Assembly: GCA_900541665.1 (NCBI GenBank)
Contig: UQKV01000001.1
Coordinates: 1 to 64,000 of the forward strand
Length of the DNA: 64,000 bases
Direction of reading: 5' to 3'
Source: an uncultured Collinsella sp.
GTDB lineage: Bacteria > Actinomycetota > Coriobacteriia > Coriobacteriales > Coriobacteriaceae
Within the stretch, counting starts at the first letter, position 1; the number at the start of each line of letters is the position of its first letter. Position numbers and translations under genes: made by a program. Of this stretch, positions 10,365-20,466 are shown in pieces. Under the pieces are notes generated by a model. That model saw nothing but the letters and a program-made list of their open reading frames with translations, did no database searches and was not told where the DNA came from.

Positions 10365-11597
10365 CTAAGCTAGACCCCAAAACAGCTCGAACAGCACATT
10401 TCCATCGAGCCAGCCCAAGTGGGTGGGCGCTAAACGAGCACGGACGCGACCTGCGATAACGTCTTTCGAGGTGACGCGACCCACATGTCCTTCAATATAA
10501 TCGGGCACCCAGGTGGTAAGGCCAAACTCGAGCGCACGGTCACAGGCCGCCGCCAACTCATCTGCAGCGATCACGTTTGCCGAGCGAACCAACAGGTCGG
10601 GCCCAATGCCACGCGTCATGCGGCAGGCAAGCATCAAATCCTCGGCTGCCGCCTCGCGCTGCGACAGAAACTCGGCCTCAAACGTCGTCGCGGCATCGTT
10701 GCGTTGCACCAAGCGCACGCGATACGCATCGCCGCGAGCAGACACGTCGGGAAACAGCCCGGCCAAGCGATCGAAATCCTCGGCGTCGAGCATACCGGCG
10801 GCAGAGCGACCCAAGCCCAGATAGCCCTGTCCGGTCCAATAGGCAATGTTGTGGGCACACTCATGGCCGTCGAGAGCGTAGCTTGCCACCTCATACGGGT
10901 GATAGCCGGCCGCACCCAGGCGCTCACGCGCCGCGTCCATGCATGCAGCCTGAAAATCCTCGTCGGGCTCGAGCGACTCGTCGCGACACGCCATGCGGTA
11001 GAGCGAAGTGCCCTCCTCGAGCGTGAGCGGGTACACCGACACATGATGCGGCACCGCCGCCAACACACCATCGAGCGTGCGTTGCCAGCTTAGGTCGGTC
11101 TGCCCGGGAAGGCCGCACATCAGGTCGCACGACACGTCAAGCCCAGCGTCCTTGACAGTCGCGATGGCAACGAGCGCCCGATCGGCATCGTGAATGCGGC
11201 CGATGGCGGCAAGCTCGGCGTTGTCGAGGGTTTGGACTCCCAGAGAAATGCGCGTGACGCCCACCCCGGCAAGCGCCGCCGCAAGCTGCGGAGTCAACGA
11301 CTCAGGATTGGCCTCGCAGGTAAACTCAACGGGCTTGCACCACGCAGAGATACGCCAGGCAAGTTCTACCAGACGATCCCCCGCCAGCGACGGCGTGCCG
11401 CCGCCAACATAGACGGTACGGATCTGCGCAAGCGCCCCGACGTCTCCAAAGGCATCAAGGCGCGCATACAACTGCTCAAAATAGGCATCGAGCGCAGCAC
11501 TCAGGTCGCACGGAGCAAAACTGCGCGAGTCAAAGTCGCAGTACCGGCACTTTTGGGCGCAAAACGGCACGTGCACGTACAGCGCGGTAACGGCCAC
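10365..11597 (-). CDS. hemW: HemW-like radical SAM protein
   Basis: This 410-aa protein belongs to the coproporphyrinogen oxidase-like radical SAM family. The cluster motif is C13-x3-C17-x2-C20 followed by DF, the HemW signature; GGGTPSL follows. HemW inserts haem into respiratory proteins and is not a coproporphyrinogen dehydrogenase. The GTG start has GGAGG seven bases upstream, overlapping the end of dusB. The lepA-hemW-dnaJ neighbourhood is typical. Confidence 0.9.
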   Translation of the reverse strand: MAVTALYVHVPFCAQKCRYCDFDSRSFAPCDLSAALDAYFEQLYARLDAFGDVGALAQIRTVYVGGGTPSLAGDRLVELAWRISAWCKPVEFTCEANPESLTPQLAAALAGVGVTRISLGVQTLDNAELAAIGRIHDADRALVAIATVKDAGLDVSCDLMCGLPGQTDLSWQRTLDGVLAAVPHHVSVYPLTLEEGTSLYRMACRDESLEPDEDFQAACMDAARERLGAAGYHPYEVASYALDGHECAHNIAYWTGQGYLGLGRSAAGMLDAEDFDRLAGLFPDVSARGDAYRVRLVQRNDAATTFEAEFLSQREAAAEDLMLACRMTRGIGPDLLVRSANVIAADELAAACDRALEFGLTTWVPDYIEGHVGRVTSKDVIAGRVRARLAPTHLGWLDGNVLFELFWGLA

Positions 11598-11599
11598 CG

Positions 11600-12643
11600 T
11601 TAGGCCTCCAGCGGATGAGCGGGCACCGACTCGCCGGCGGCAAGTGCGGCCTCGCAGGCCACCACATCGCGCTCGATATCATCGACCAATGCCATGAACT
11701 CCTCGTATGTGGAGCAGCGCACCACTTGGGCGCGCCAGGCGGCAGCATGGGGCATGCCCTTTAGATACCAGCTCGCGTACGTGCGGGCACGCGACATGAG
11801 CGGCAACAGCTCGTGCGTGAGCGTCAGGTGCTCGCGAAGGGCATCCAGGCGCTCGCATGAGGAGCGAGACGGCGCCGGCGTGCCATCGAGCGCAAGGGCG
11901 CGGGCATCGCCGAACACCCAGGGATTGCCATAGATACCGCGCGCGATAAACACGGCACTGGCGCCAGAGCTGCGCAGACGCTCCGCAGCATCCTCGGCGC
12001 AGAACACGTCGCCCGAACCGATCACGGGAATCTCGACGGCATCTGCGACCTCATCGACGACCGACCAATCGGCCTGACCCGTATAAAGCTGCGTGGCACA
12101 GCGACCATGTACCGCCACCGCAGCGGCCCCTGCCCCCTCGAGCATCTGGGCAAACGTCGCGGCATTGCGGTCTTCGGCGTAAAAGCCCTTGCGGATCTTT
12201 ACGGTCACGGGCACGTGCGCCGCGCCCACCGCCGCCTCGACGATGCGCTCGGCCAGCTCGGGCGTACGCATAAGCGCCGAGCCCTCGCCCTTGGTGACGA
12301 CCTTGCGAGCCGGGCAGGCCATGTTGATATCGATCAGCGACAGGCGATCGCCCACACGCTCCTCGACGGCAGCGACAGCGCTCGCAAACTGATCGGGCTT
12401 GGAGCCAAAGAGCTGCACGCAGATCTGCTGTTCCTCATCGGCAGGCAGCACCAGGCGCCACGTCTTATTGCTGGCATAGGCAAGGCCCGCCACGCTCACC
12501 ATCTCGCTATAGGCAAGATGGGCACCGCGGCGGCGGCACATGATGCGATAGGCGGGATCGGTCACGCCGGCCATGGGGGCCATAAGGAACGGCTGCTCGG
12601 CATAGGCACCCAGCAGCCGCGTACTGTATTCAGAAAGCGCCAT
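11600..12643 (-). CDS. dusB: tRNA-dihydrouridine synthase (DusB type)
   Basis: This flavoenzyme reduces uridines in the tRNA D-loop. It is a 347-aa TIM barrel opening MAPMAGVTDPAYR, with the catalytic Cys in NMACPARKV (Cys110), the KIRKG motif, and the FMN-phosphate site ARGIYGNPWVF. The C-terminal region is helical as in the family. It starts 4 bases after the lepA stop and ends 2 bases before hemW, so the three are one transcription unit. Confidence 0.93.
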   Translation of the reverse strand: MALSEYSTRLLGAYAEQPFLMAPMAGVTDPAYRIMCRRRGAHLAYSEMVSVAGLAYASNKTWRLVLPADEEQQICVQLFGSKPDQFASAVAAVEERVGDRLSLIDINMACPARKVVTKGEGSALMRTPELAERIVEAAVGAAHVPVTVKIRKGFYAEDRNAATFAQMLEGAGAAAVAVHGRCATQLYTGQADWSVVDEVADAVEIPVIGSGDVFCAEDAAERLRSSGASAVFIARGIYGNPWVFGDARALALDGTPAPSRSSCERLDALREHLTLTHELLPLMSRARTYASWYLKGMPHAAAWRAQVVRCSTYEEFMALVDDIERDVVACEAALAAGESVPAHPLEA

Positions 12644-12647
12644 GGAC

Positions 12648-14459
12648 CTACTCGTCCACCTTGAGGATCGCCATAAAGGCCTCCTGCGGGACCTCGACCG
12701 AACCGATGGCCTTCATGCGCTTCTTGCCCTCTTTCTGCTTCTCGAGCAGTTTGCGCTTACGCGAAATATCGCCGCCGTAGCACTTGGCCAAAACGTCCTT
12801 GCGGCGCGCCTTGACGGTGGAGCGGGCGATAATCTTGTTGCCGATGGCACCCTGAATAGGCACCTCGAACAGCTGGCGCGGAATGATTTCCTTGAGCTTG
12901 TCGCACAGGCCGCGGGCCAAGCCATAGGCCTTGTCCTTGTGCACGATAAACGAAAGCGCGTCCACCTCGTCGCCCGAAAGCAGGATATCGAGCTTGACGA
13001 GCTCGGAGGGACGATACTCGTTGAACTCATAGTCGAGCGAGGCATAGCCCTTGGTGCGGCTCTTGAGCTGGTCAAAGAAGTCTAGGATGAGCTCGGCGAG
13101 CGGCATGTCGAAACGCATCTCGACCGATTTGCTCGTGAGATGGATCATGTCGGTCGTAATGCCACGGTGCTCGATAGCGAGCTGCATGACGGCGCCCGTA
13201 TACTCGGGCGGGCAGATGATCTTGGCTTTAAGGTAGGGCTCCTCGATGCGCTCAATGCGCGTGGCCTCGGGCAGATCCTGTGGGCTGCGAACATCGATCA
13301 TCTCGCCGTCGGTCTTGTAGACGTGGTAGTCCACCGAGGGGCTCGTGGCAATGAGGTCCAGATTGAATTCGCGCTCCAGGCGCTCCTTGACGACCTCCAT
13401 ATGCAGCAGGCCCAAGAAGCCCACGCGGAAACCAAAGCCGAGCGCCACTGAGGTCTCGGGCTCCCACACCAACGACGGGTCGTTGACATGCAGCTTATCG
13501 AGAGCGTCGCGCAGGTTCTCGTAATCCTTGTTGTCGATCGGGAACAAACCCGTGTAGACCATGGGCTTAGCCTCGCGGTAACCGGGAAGCGGCTCGGGGC
13601 AGGGATTCGACGCCCACGTGAGGGTATCGCCCACGTGCACGGCCTCAGGATCCTTCAGACCCGTGACCACGTAGCCGACCTCGCCAACCGTCAGTGCGTC
13701 AACCGGGGTCTCGGCAGGACGCTTGACGCCCACGCCGTCGACCAAAAAGTCGCCCTCGGCCTGCATCATGCGCAGGGTATCGCCCTTCTTGATGGAGCCG
13801 TCAAAGACGCGGACCGTGGCAACGACGCCGCGGTACTCATCGAAATACGAATCCAGGATAAGCGCCTTGAGCGGCGCGTTAGCATCGCCCTTGGGCGGCG
13901 AGATCAAAAAGACAATGGACTCCAGCAGATCGTGAATGCCCTCGCCGGTCTTGCCCGATACGCATACGGCATCGTCGGCAGGGATCGCCAGGTCGTCCTC
14001 GATCTCGGTCTTGACCTCGTCGGGGTGTGCCGACGGCAGGTCGATCTTGTTGATAGCGGGCACGATATCCAGGTTGGCATTCATGGCGAGCGTCGCGTTG
14101 GAGACAGTCTGCGCCTCGACACCCTGGGTGGCGTCGACGACGAGCACCGCACCCTCGCAAGCGGCAAGCGAACGCGAGACCTCGTAGGTAAAGTCCACGT
14201 GGCCCGGCGTATCGATCAGGTTGAACTGATACGTCTCGCCATCGTCGGCATCATAGGACACGCGAACGGCATTGGACTTGATCGTGATGCCGCGCTCGCG
14301 CTCGATATCCATGGTGTCGAGCAGCTGCGACTCCATATCGCGCTCGTCGACGGTATGGGTGAGCTCGAGGATGCGGTCACTGATCGTGGACTTGCCATGG
14401 TCGATGTGCGCAACGATCGAGAAGTTGCGGATGTGGGAAATGTCAATTGAAGTATTCAT
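12648..14459 (-). CDS. lepA: Elongation factor 4 (LepA)
   Basis: EF4 is a ribosome-bound translational GTPase that back-translocates or remodels stalled ribosomes. The 603-aa protein has GTPase motifs [17 protein letters not shown] and NKIDLPSA, domains II and III, and the LepA-specific C-terminal domain ending in [17 protein letters not shown] use the ATG at 14459, which begins [20 protein letters not shown] as in other LepA proteins; the frame is open 20 codons further but without support. It follows the rpsT terminator. Confidence 0.97.
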   Translation of the reverse strand: MNTSIDISHIRNFSIVAHIDHGKSTISDRILELTHTVDERDMESQLLDTMDIERERGITIKSNAVRVSYDADDGETYQFNLIDTPGHVDFTYEVSRSLAACEGAVLVVDATQGVEAQTVSNATLAMNANLDIVPAINKIDLPSAHPDEVKTEIEDDLAIPADDAVCVSGKTGEGIHDLLESIVFLISPPKGDANAPLKALILDSYFDEYRGVVATVRVFDGSIKKGDTLRMMQAEGDFLVDGVGVKRPAETPVDALTVGEVGYVVTGLKDPEAVHVGDTLTWASNPCPEPLPGYREAKPMVYTGLFPIDNKDYENLRDALDKLHVNDPSLVWEPETSVALGFGFRVGFLGLLHMEVVKERLEREFNLDLIATSPSVDYHVYKTDGEMIDVRSPQDLPEATRIERIEEPYLKAKIICPPEYTGAVMQLAIEHRGITTDMIHLTSKSVEMRFDMPLAELILDFFDQLKSRTKGYASLDYEFNEYRPSELVKLDILLSGDEVDALSFIVHKDKAYGLARGLCDKLKEIIPRQLFEVPIQGAIGNKIIARSTVKARRKDVLAKCYGGDISRKRKLLEKQKEGKKRMKAIGSVEVPQEAFMAILKVDE

Positions 14460-14490
14460 GCGGACTATCTTACCCGAGCGGTACAAAAAA

Positions 14491-14518
14491 TGGAGCCTGT
14501 TCCATAAAACAGGCTCCA
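14491..14518 (-). terminator. Rho-independent terminator of rpsT
   Basis: On the minus strand TGGAGCCTGTT pairs with AACAGGCTCCA around a 6-base loop and is followed by six T. It closes rpsT and lies just upstream of the lepA start, so lepA has its own promoter or depends on read-through. Confidence 0.93.
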
Positions 14519-14555
14519 TTTATGCGCGTAATCTGTGTGGTGTGAAATTTACAAT

Positions 14556-14822
14556 TTAGGCGTTGATGCTGTTCACGAGCTTGGCAAGACCGGACTTGCG
14601 GTTGGAAGCCTGGTTCTTGTGGATAACATGCTTGGCGGCAGCCATGTCGAGACGCTTGGTGACGGTCTTGAGGGCGGCCTGGGCCTTTTCGGCGTCGCCC
14701 TCGGCGACAGCGGACTGGACGTGCTTGGTCAGCGTCTTGAGCTCGGACTTGACAGCCTTGTTACGCATGCGAGCTGCCTCATTGGTGCGGATACGCTTCT
14801 TCTGAGACTTGATGTTTGCCAC
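14556..14822 (-). CDS. rpsT: 30S ribosomal protein S20
   Basis: This small basic 16S rRNA-binding protein has 88 aa. It starts with the family's [17 protein letters not shown] and ends [21 protein letters not shown]. The start is GTG at 14822, with AAAGGA about nine bases upstream. It lies between holA and lepA, the order found in Firmicutes and Actinobacteria (comEA-comEC-holA-rpsT-lepA). Confidence 0.96.
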   Translation of the reverse strand: MANIKSQKKRIRTNEAARMRNKAVKSELKTLTKHVQSAVAEGDAEKAQAALKTVTKRLDMAAAKHVIHKNQASNRKSGLAKLVNSINA

Positions 14823-14955
14823 TTCTGGAGTTCCTTTCGAGTTCCTTGCAAAAAATGTATGACACCTCTGAGACACGGTGAGGTCATGCAAGCGCCTACT
14901 ATAGCACGCTCCCCCTCAAAGGGATAGAACGAATTTGTCAAATAGGCAGGTATCA

Positions 14956-15918
14956 TCACGATTTTCTCAAGATGTTCGTAATCCAGAGCAAAAGCGCGGT
15001 CTGGGAATCGGCCGAACCCTTCAGTGCGAGCTCCACATCGACCGCTCCCTCGAGCGCTGCAACGAGCTCGGTCATCGAAAAACGACGCGCCCAGGTCAGG
15101 TGATTCTTGACCTGCCAGGCCTGAAGCTTGAGTGTCGCGGCGAGCTCACGCCCCTGCCCACGCGCATCGAGCGCCTTGGCAACGATAAGCTCGCGAATAC
15201 GCCCGCACAGCAGCGTGTAGGTCCACACATAGCTCTTGGCGGGCAGTAGATTGAAGAGCTCAAGCGAGCGGCGTATGTCACGGGCCGAGACCGCATTGAG
15301 GAAGTCCCAGGGCTGGACTTCGGCCGTACGCACGATCCAACGCTCCACGTCGGCAAGTTCAATCTGGGGTGCCTCGACCATCTGGGCGAGCTTTGCCAAG
15401 TCGTTATCGAGCATGCGTGTGTTCTCGCCCGAGCGCGAAACGAGTTCCTCGGCGGCCGTCGTCGAGATGGACTTTCCGTGCTGCGTCGCCATCTGCTGCA
15501 CGCGGCGCGGGAGCTCCCAGCGCTTGGTCCCCGAACAGTCGATCACAGCTTTCTTGTCAATCTTGGCGATCGCCTTATACAGGCGCGTGTTCTTGGCAAG
15601 CGAATCGGCGATTATGAGGCAAACCGTCGTGGGACTGGGACTCGCCAGATACTCGACAAGCGGCTCGGAGATGGCTTTGGCGAGTTTTGAGCAGCCGTCA
15701 AGGATTACCAGGCGAAACTCGCTGCCCATGGGAAAGGTGTTGAGTGATCCGATAATCGACTCGATATCGGGGTCTTTGGTCATATCGCGCTCGTCGAGGT
15801 TGAACTCGACCATGCCCGCCTTTTCCAGACGCGCCTTCATACGCGAGACAGCGTGGTCGCGTTTGACTCCGTCGGAACCGACGATCAGATATGCCGGCAA
15901 CAGACCGGTTTCGGACAT
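14956..15918 (-). CDS. holA: DNA polymerase III delta subunit
   Basis: The delta subunit opens the beta sliding clamp within the clamp loader. The 320-aa protein begins with PAYLIVGSDGVKRDHAV, has the EFRLVILDGCSKL and TVCLIIADSLAKNT strands of the AAA-like fold, and ends in a helical collar domain. The ATG at 15918 follows GGGAGGGGAGCGCG. It lies 78 bases after comEC in the classic comEC-holA-rpsT order. Confidence 0.9.
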   Translation of the reverse strand: MSETGLLPAYLIVGSDGVKRDHAVSRMKARLEKAGMVEFNLDERDMTKDPDIESIIGSLNTFPMGSEFRLVILDGCSKLAKAISEPLVEYLASPSPTTVCLIIADSLAKNTRLYKAIAKIDKKAVIDCSGTKRWELPRRVQQMATQHGKSISTTAAEELVSRSGENTRMLDNDLAKLAQMVEAPQIELADVERWIVRTAEVQPWDFLNAVSARDIRRSLELFNLLPAKSYVWTYTLLCGRIRELIVAKALDARGQGRELAATLKLQAWQVKNHLTWARRFSMTELVAALEGAVDVELALKGSADSQTALLLWITNILRKS

Positions 15919-15996
15919 CGCGCTCCCCTCCCGCAGGCTCTCGTGTTTGTACCGTGCCATTCTAGCCCACGAATTGGGCCCGCGCCAACGGCAGCA

Positions 15997-18300
15997 TCAC
16001 GGTCGTTGGCATCGCATAGCAAAACCGGATACGGTTGGCGAGACGGTAATGTCTCCTTGTTCGATGGTGCATGCGAACGCGCCGCCCGCATCGCGAACGG
16101 CATCGATGCAGACATCGGATGGATGGCCGTAGCGGTTGCCCTCGCCCGCACTCGCGATAGAGAGCTCGGGCTTAAGCGTTTCCAGCAGGTCTGTGTCGAC
16201 GGAAACTTTTGAGCCGTGATGCCCCAGCTTGAGGACATCGATATCGCCCACCTCCTGTACAAACTCGCGCTCCTGATCGAGCTCGGAATCACCGGTCAGC
16301 AGCATACGCAAGCGCTTTCCTTCCTGAGCATAGGAGAGCAGCAAAACAAGCGAGTCCTCATTACCCTCACCATCCACTGTGTCAAACGGCCACATCACAC
16401 GAGCCCGAAATGCGCCGATATCGACCGTGTTTCCACGGTTCACCTGCCGATACGTTACGCCAGGGCGATTCAGAACCTCGGCAGGCGCGCCGTCAAGCGC
16501 ATCGGCCGCGACCACAACGGTTCCAACCGAAAACTGATCGAGCACATCGGGAAGACCACCCCAATGGTCTTCGTCCCAATGCGTCACGAAGACGGCGTCA
16601 ATATGGTGGACGTTATTGCGAACCAACGCCGACACCACGCGCTCATCGAGCCCACAGTCGACGAGCGCCACGGCGCCACCCTGACGAACCAGAATCGCAT
16701 CGGCCTGGCCAACATCGAGGACCGTCACCGAAGGCGGCGCGCATCGATCCCAATAGACATACGGAACACCAGCTGCAAGCATCAAACACAGCAACCCCAC
16801 TGCCATGTTCCGTGCGCGGGGGCGTGGCCACCAGACCAAGAGGGCCACCAGCGCGAACGGCACCACATATACCAAGGGCGTATCGGGCGGCACGCTTACG
16901 GATGCGCCCGGAACGGCGGCAAATAGCTGCTCAAAGAAGAGGGCGCAGCGGGCGACAATCATGGGCACTACAAGCGCCCCGTGACGCAGCGGCGGAACAA
17001 GCGAGCAGGGCACCAGCACAACCGATACAGCGAGCAACACGCTTATCACCGGACCGATCACGGCATTTGCAAGCGGGGCAATGAGCGAAAACGTCCCAAA
17101 TGCGGGAATGGTTACGGGAAGTGTCGCCAGCTGCGAGCACAGCGTGACAGACAAAATACTGGCGACACCCGATGGCACACCCAGCTCGCCCAAGGCGTAG
17201 GTAGCGTAGGGGCAAAAACAAAGGATGGCAAAAACACTGGCGCACGATAGCTGAAAACCCATCTCGAACAGTACTGTCGGCCGGAGCAACACAAAGATTG
17301 CCATGGTCAAAAATAGAGCCGAGAGGCCATGCCGACGACGCCCGGCGCCGTTGGCGACAAGCGACGCCGCCACCATGCAGCACGCGCGCACGGCCGAGGG
17401 CGAAGCGCCCGTAAAAACGGCATAGGCAGCAAGGGCCAGCACCAACAGTCCCCGCTGCAGCCCACGAGAGAGGCGAGTCTTTTGCAGGGCGCTCTCAATC
17501 ACAAACCCGACGATGGCAAGATGGCTGCCCGAGACGGCGACGAGATGTGCGGTGCCCGTTACCGAAAACCAATCGCCCGCCGGCTGGGCGCGCAGCTCGG
17601 CCGAGCGTCCGCAGACAACGCCGGCAATGAGCGAGCGCGCCGGATCAGTCTCGGGCGCGATAACGGCAAGGAGCTCGTTTCGAAGCCAAGTCAACGGCCC
17701 TGAAGGACCCTCGTCGATCGATACCAACCGGACGACTTTAACCTTTCTAAGCTCGCCCCGAAGCACGCGTGAGCGCCCATACGCATCATTCTCAAAGCGC
17801 GAAATTCGACCGATAGCACGTACATGCGAACCGGCGCCGAGCTCGCGATCACACGACAGCCGTACCTGACCCAAACGCTTTTCGCCCGCATACGCATCAC
17901 AGGTATAGGAGTACACACCGTCATTGATGGACGGATCGCCCTGTACATAAAATTCGAGACTGCTCGCAGCCCGATTATCCAGTGCCCTCGATGCGCGCAG
18001 CGCCCCTATCGCCCAAGCCGCGGACACGACCGCTCCCGCCACGAGGCCGAGAGCCGCGGCATACAGCCATCGCCTCCACCGCACAAGACGCATACAAGAC
18101 CGAGCTAATACGATGCACGCCGCAGCCGAAACGGGAAAGGCCATAAGCAATGTGACGGGCGCTTCCCGCTCTCCCAGCAGCAAATCGGCTGCCATGTTAA
18201 GTACTAACCCACAGCTCACACACAAACCGGCACAAAGGGCTATCGTCCACGGCATCAATGGGCGCGGTGGCATCACATGCTCGCTCTCGGTCGCACTCAT
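15997..18300 (-). CDS. comEC: ComEC/Rec2 DNA uptake channel
   Basis: ComEC is the inner-membrane channel that imports single-stranded DNA during natural transformation. The 767-aa protein has an N-terminal transmembrane pair, a soluble OB-like section, and the Competence domain with many helices. Its core includes HLVAVSGSHLAIVGF, where the LVAVSG motif is diagnostic. A C-terminal metallo-beta-lactamase domain carries THWDEDHWGGLPDVL. All parts are present. Its ATG overlaps the comEA stop (ATGA), so the two are translationally coupled. Confidence 0.95.
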   Translation of the reverse strand: MSATESEHVMPPRPLMPWTIALCAGLCVSCGLVLNMAADLLLGEREAPVTLLMAFPVSAAACIVLARSCMRLVRWRRWLYAAALGLVAGAVVSAAWAIGALRASRALDNRAASSLEFYVQGDPSINDGVYSYTCDAYAGEKRLGQVRLSCDRELGAGSHVRAIGRISRFENDAYGRSRVLRGELRKVKVVRLVSIDEGPSGPLTWLRNELLAVIAPETDPARSLIAGVVCGRSAELRAQPAGDWFSVTGTAHLVAVSGSHLAIVGFVIESALQKTRLSRGLQRGLLVLALAAYAVFTGASPSAVRACCMVAASLVANGAGRRRHGLSALFLTMAIFVLLRPTVLFEMGFQLSCASVFAILCFCPYATYALGELGVPSGVASILSVTLCSQLATLPVTIPAFGTFSLIAPLANAVIGPVISVLLAVSVVLVPCSLVPPLRHGALVVPMIVARCALFFEQLFAAVPGASVSVPPDTPLVYVVPFALVALLVWWPRPRARNMAVGLLCLMLAAGVPYVYWDRCAPPSVTVLDVGQADAILVRQGGAVALVDCGLDERVVSALVRNNVHHIDAVFVTHWDEDHWGGLPDVLDQFSVGTVVVAADALDGAPAEVLNRPGVTYRQVNRGNTVDIGAFRARVMWPFDTVDGEGNEDSLVLLLSYAQEGKRLRMLLTGDSELDQEREFVQEVGDIDVLKLGHHGSKVSVDTDLLETLKPELSIASAGEGNRYGHPSDVCIDAVRDAGGAFACTIEQGDITVSPTVSGFAMRCQRP

Positions 18301-19007
18301 ACGCAGATGCAATCTTTAATTTTGGCGAGCTTCTTCTCACCGATCCCCGATACGCGCATAAGGTCATCAACCGAGGCGAAGGCCCCGTTTTGCGTCCGCT
18401 CGTCGATAATTGACTGGGCCATAGAAGGCCCGATGCCCGAAAGCGTCTGCAGCTCCGCCGCACTTGCCGTATTGATGTTCACGAGCCCCGACGAAGACCC
18501 CGCACCAGGAGTCGTGGCAGCACCGCTTTCGGCCCCGCCGACCGCCGCAGCCGCTTGCTGCTCCCCTACCGTCGGCACATAGATCTTTTGACCATCTGTG
18601 ATCTTGGACGCACGATTTAGCCCTGTCACATCCGACTCGGCCGTAAGCCCTCCGGCGGCATCGATCGCTTGGGATACCCGCGCTCCATCTTTGAGCCGGT
18701 ACACGCCAGGCCTCGCAACGGCGCCATCCACATCGACGTACACCTCGGCAGCGGAGGAGCTCTTGGCAGACGACTCATCGGCATCGTCTGGTGACGCATC
18801 CCCGGCCCCGCGAACATCTGAGGTGCCCGCCTCATCACTACGTTCAAACGACACGCCGCTGGAGTGGCCACCAAAACTTGCCATCGCCAAGCCGCTCGCG
18901 GCGGCAATGACAACCAGAATCGCCACGACCACCGCCTTATGGCCGAGCAGCTTTTCTGCCCAGCGATCCATCCGCTTAACCCGTTCGTGTTGCTCGCGCT
19001 GCGCCAT
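18297..19007 (-). CDS. comEA: ComEA DNA-binding competence protein
   Basis: ComEA is the membrane-anchored receptor that hands incoming DNA to ComEC. The 236-aa protein has a cytoplasmic N-terminus, one transmembrane helix (about 27-45), a low-complexity Ser/Ala/Asp linker, an SLBB domain (VYVDVDGAVARPGVYRL), and a C-terminal pair of helix-hairpin-helix motifs (NINTASAAELQTLSGIG; DDLMRVSGIGEKKL). The ATG at 19007 has GGAGGTG eight bases upstream. The upstream region shares sequence motifs with that of the yraN-comM-dprA operon. Confidence 0.95.
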   Translation of the reverse strand: MAQREQHERVKRMDRWAEKLLGHKAVVVAILVVIAAASGLAMASFGGHSSGVSFERSDEAGTSDVRGAGDASPDDADESSAKSSSAAEVYVDVDGAVARPGVYRLKDGARVSQAIDAAGGLTAESDVTGLNRASKITDGQKIYVPTVGEQQAAAAVGGAESGAATTPGAGSSSGLVNINTASAAELQTLSGIGPSMAQSIIDERTQNGAFASVDDLMRVSGIGEKKLAKIKDCICV

Positions 19008-19083
19008 AGCAAACACCTCCCAACACCATCGTGTCAGGAAACGAGCGCCGCAGCCTCCGCACGCCCACACCGTTTTTCGCGGT

Positions 19084-19103
19084 CAAACCAAAAGCTGACC
19101 AAA
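19084..19103 (-). promoter_or_regulatory. Candidate competence regulatory motif upstream of comEA
   Basis: On the minus strand this reads TTTGGT-cagc-TTTTGGTTTG, two TTTGG boxes one helical turn apart. It matches 17 of 20 positions of the sequence upstream of yraN-comM-dprA (47441-47460). It ends 76 bases before the comEA ATG, against 71 bases for yraN. An exact shared 11-mer, CTCATTTGTCG, lies further upstream. I see no convincing -10 box, so an activator-dependent promoter is inferred. Confidence 0.5.
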
Positions 19104-19140
19104 ACCTTGCGAGAAAATGTCCATTTATTCAGGCACACGT

Positions 19141-19151
19141 CGACAAATGAG
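19141..19151 (-). promoter_or_regulatory. CTCATTTGTCG element upstream of comEA
   Basis: This 11-mer on the minus strand is identical to one at 47464-47474 upstream of yraN. In both places it follows the terminator of the preceding gene. The distance to the TTTTGGTTTG motif differs (37 bases here, 3 there). The function is unknown. Confidence 0.4.
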
Positions 19152-19181
19152 CAATTTGGAAGCAAACGCGCAGATAGCAAA

Positions 19182-19211
19182 AGGCCGACGATGCAAATAC
19201 ATCGCCGGCCT
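19182..19211 (-). terminator. Rho-independent terminator of thiI
   Basis: On the minus strand AGGCCGGCGAT pairs with ATCGTCGGCCT around an 8-base loop, followed by TTTT. It lies 10 bases after thiI and separates the mihF-gmk-rpoZ-thiI run from comEA. Confidence 0.88.
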
Positions 19212-19221
19212 ATGCAACAAA

Positions 19222-20466
19222 TTACTCGTGATCTTGGTATATCTCACGCGGAGCGAGCTCCGAATGTTTGCGTTTTAAGGTCTTGGGGGCCTTATACGTG
19301 TTGCTGCCAAAATCGATATACTCGGTCTGCTTAAGCAAGCGCTCGATCATCTCCTCGTGGTCGAACAGCTCCCAGGCCTCATGCACGGCATCGAGTTTGG
19401 CGTGCGTCTCGGGACGACGCGGCATAAAGAGCGTGCAGCAATCGGGAGCAGCCTCGGACGAGATATCGAAGGTACCGATCTCCTGAGCGCGAGCGATGAT
19501 CTCCTGCTTGTCCGAACCGATCAACGGACGGAACACGGGGATCTTCACGGCCTCGTTGACGGCCATGATGTTCTCGAGCGTCTGGGAAGCAACCTGACCG
19601 AGCGATTCACCGGTCACGATAGCCTTGGCGCCCTCGATGTGCGCAATGCGCTCGGCAACCGAATACATAATGCGGCGATACATGATCACGCGCAGATTGC
19701 TGGGGCAGGTGACCGAAATCTCGCGCTGGCAGTCGCCAAACGGGACTACGTACAGGCGACCGATCTGGACACCCGGCTCAAGCGCATGGATGATGTCCTG
19801 CACCAAATACTCGCTCGTATCGGGCGTCTGCGGACGACCGGAGAAATGTACCGGCACGCACACCGCGCCGCGACGCGCGAGCATCCAGGTCGCCACTGGG
19901 GAATCGATACCCGAAGACAGAAGCGTCACGACCTTGCCGGCAGATCCCACCGGCAAGCCACCCACGCCGCGCTCGGAGCGCGCATACACGTAGACGCTAC
20001 CCTGGACCACCAGCACGTGCACCATCGCGTCGGGATCGTGCATCTGGACCTTTTTGTCGGGAAACGCCTCGCACAGCACCTCGCCAACCTGTCGATTGAT
20101 ATCAATCGAGGTGAGCTCATAGTCGGTGTTAGAGCGCTTGGCATGCACCTTAAACGACTCGAAGGGACCAAACTCGCGCAGCGCTTTCACGGCGGCGGCG
20201 CAGTACTCCTGCGGGTCGCGATTGGTGTGATAGGCCAGGGAGACACGAGCAACGCCAGGCACGGTGCGGATAACGCGCGCCGCGTCGTCGGCCTGATGCT
20301 CGTTAAAGGTCACGAGGATATAACCGGAAATTCGAGACACGGCATTCACGGAAAAGGCGGCCAAGGCCGCCTTGATGTTATCCATGAGGATATGCTCAAA
20401 ATGTGCGCGGTTCTTGCCCTTCAGTCCAACCTCGTGATAGTGGACCAGGCAGACGCGGGCTGCCAT
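19222..20466 (-). CDS. thiI: tRNA 4-thiouridine synthase ThiI
   Basis: ThiI adenylates U8 of tRNA and inserts sulfur. The 414-aa protein has a ferredoxin-like and THUMP N-terminus (about 1-165), then the PP-loop pyrophosphatase domain with LLSSGIDSPVATWML. It has PDCCTLFMPRRPETH near the C-terminus, with the conserved Cys of that motif. There is no rhodanese domain, as in most Gram-positive ThiI proteins. The ATG directly abuts the rpoZ stop, so it is coupled to rpoZ. Confidence 0.93.
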   Translation of the reverse strand: MAARVCLVHYHEVGLKGKNRAHFEHILMDNIKAALAAFSVNAVSRISGYILVTFNEHQADDAARVIRTVPGVARVSLAYHTNRDPQEYCAAAVKALREFGPFESFKVHAKRSNTDYELTSIDINRQVGEVLCEAFPDKKVQMHDPDAMVHVLVVQGSVYVYARSERGVGGLPVGSAGKVVTLLSSGIDSPVATWMLARRGAVCVPVHFSGRPQTPDTSEYLVQDIIHALEPGVQIGRLYVVPFGDCQREISVTCPSNLRVIMYRRIMYSVAERIAHIEGAKAIVTGESLGQVASQTLENIMAVNEAVKIPVFRPLIGSDKQEIIARAQEIGTFDISSEAAPDCCTLFMPRRPETHAKLDAVHEAWELFDHEEMIERLLKQTEYIDFGSNTYKAPKTLKRKHSELAPREIYQDHE

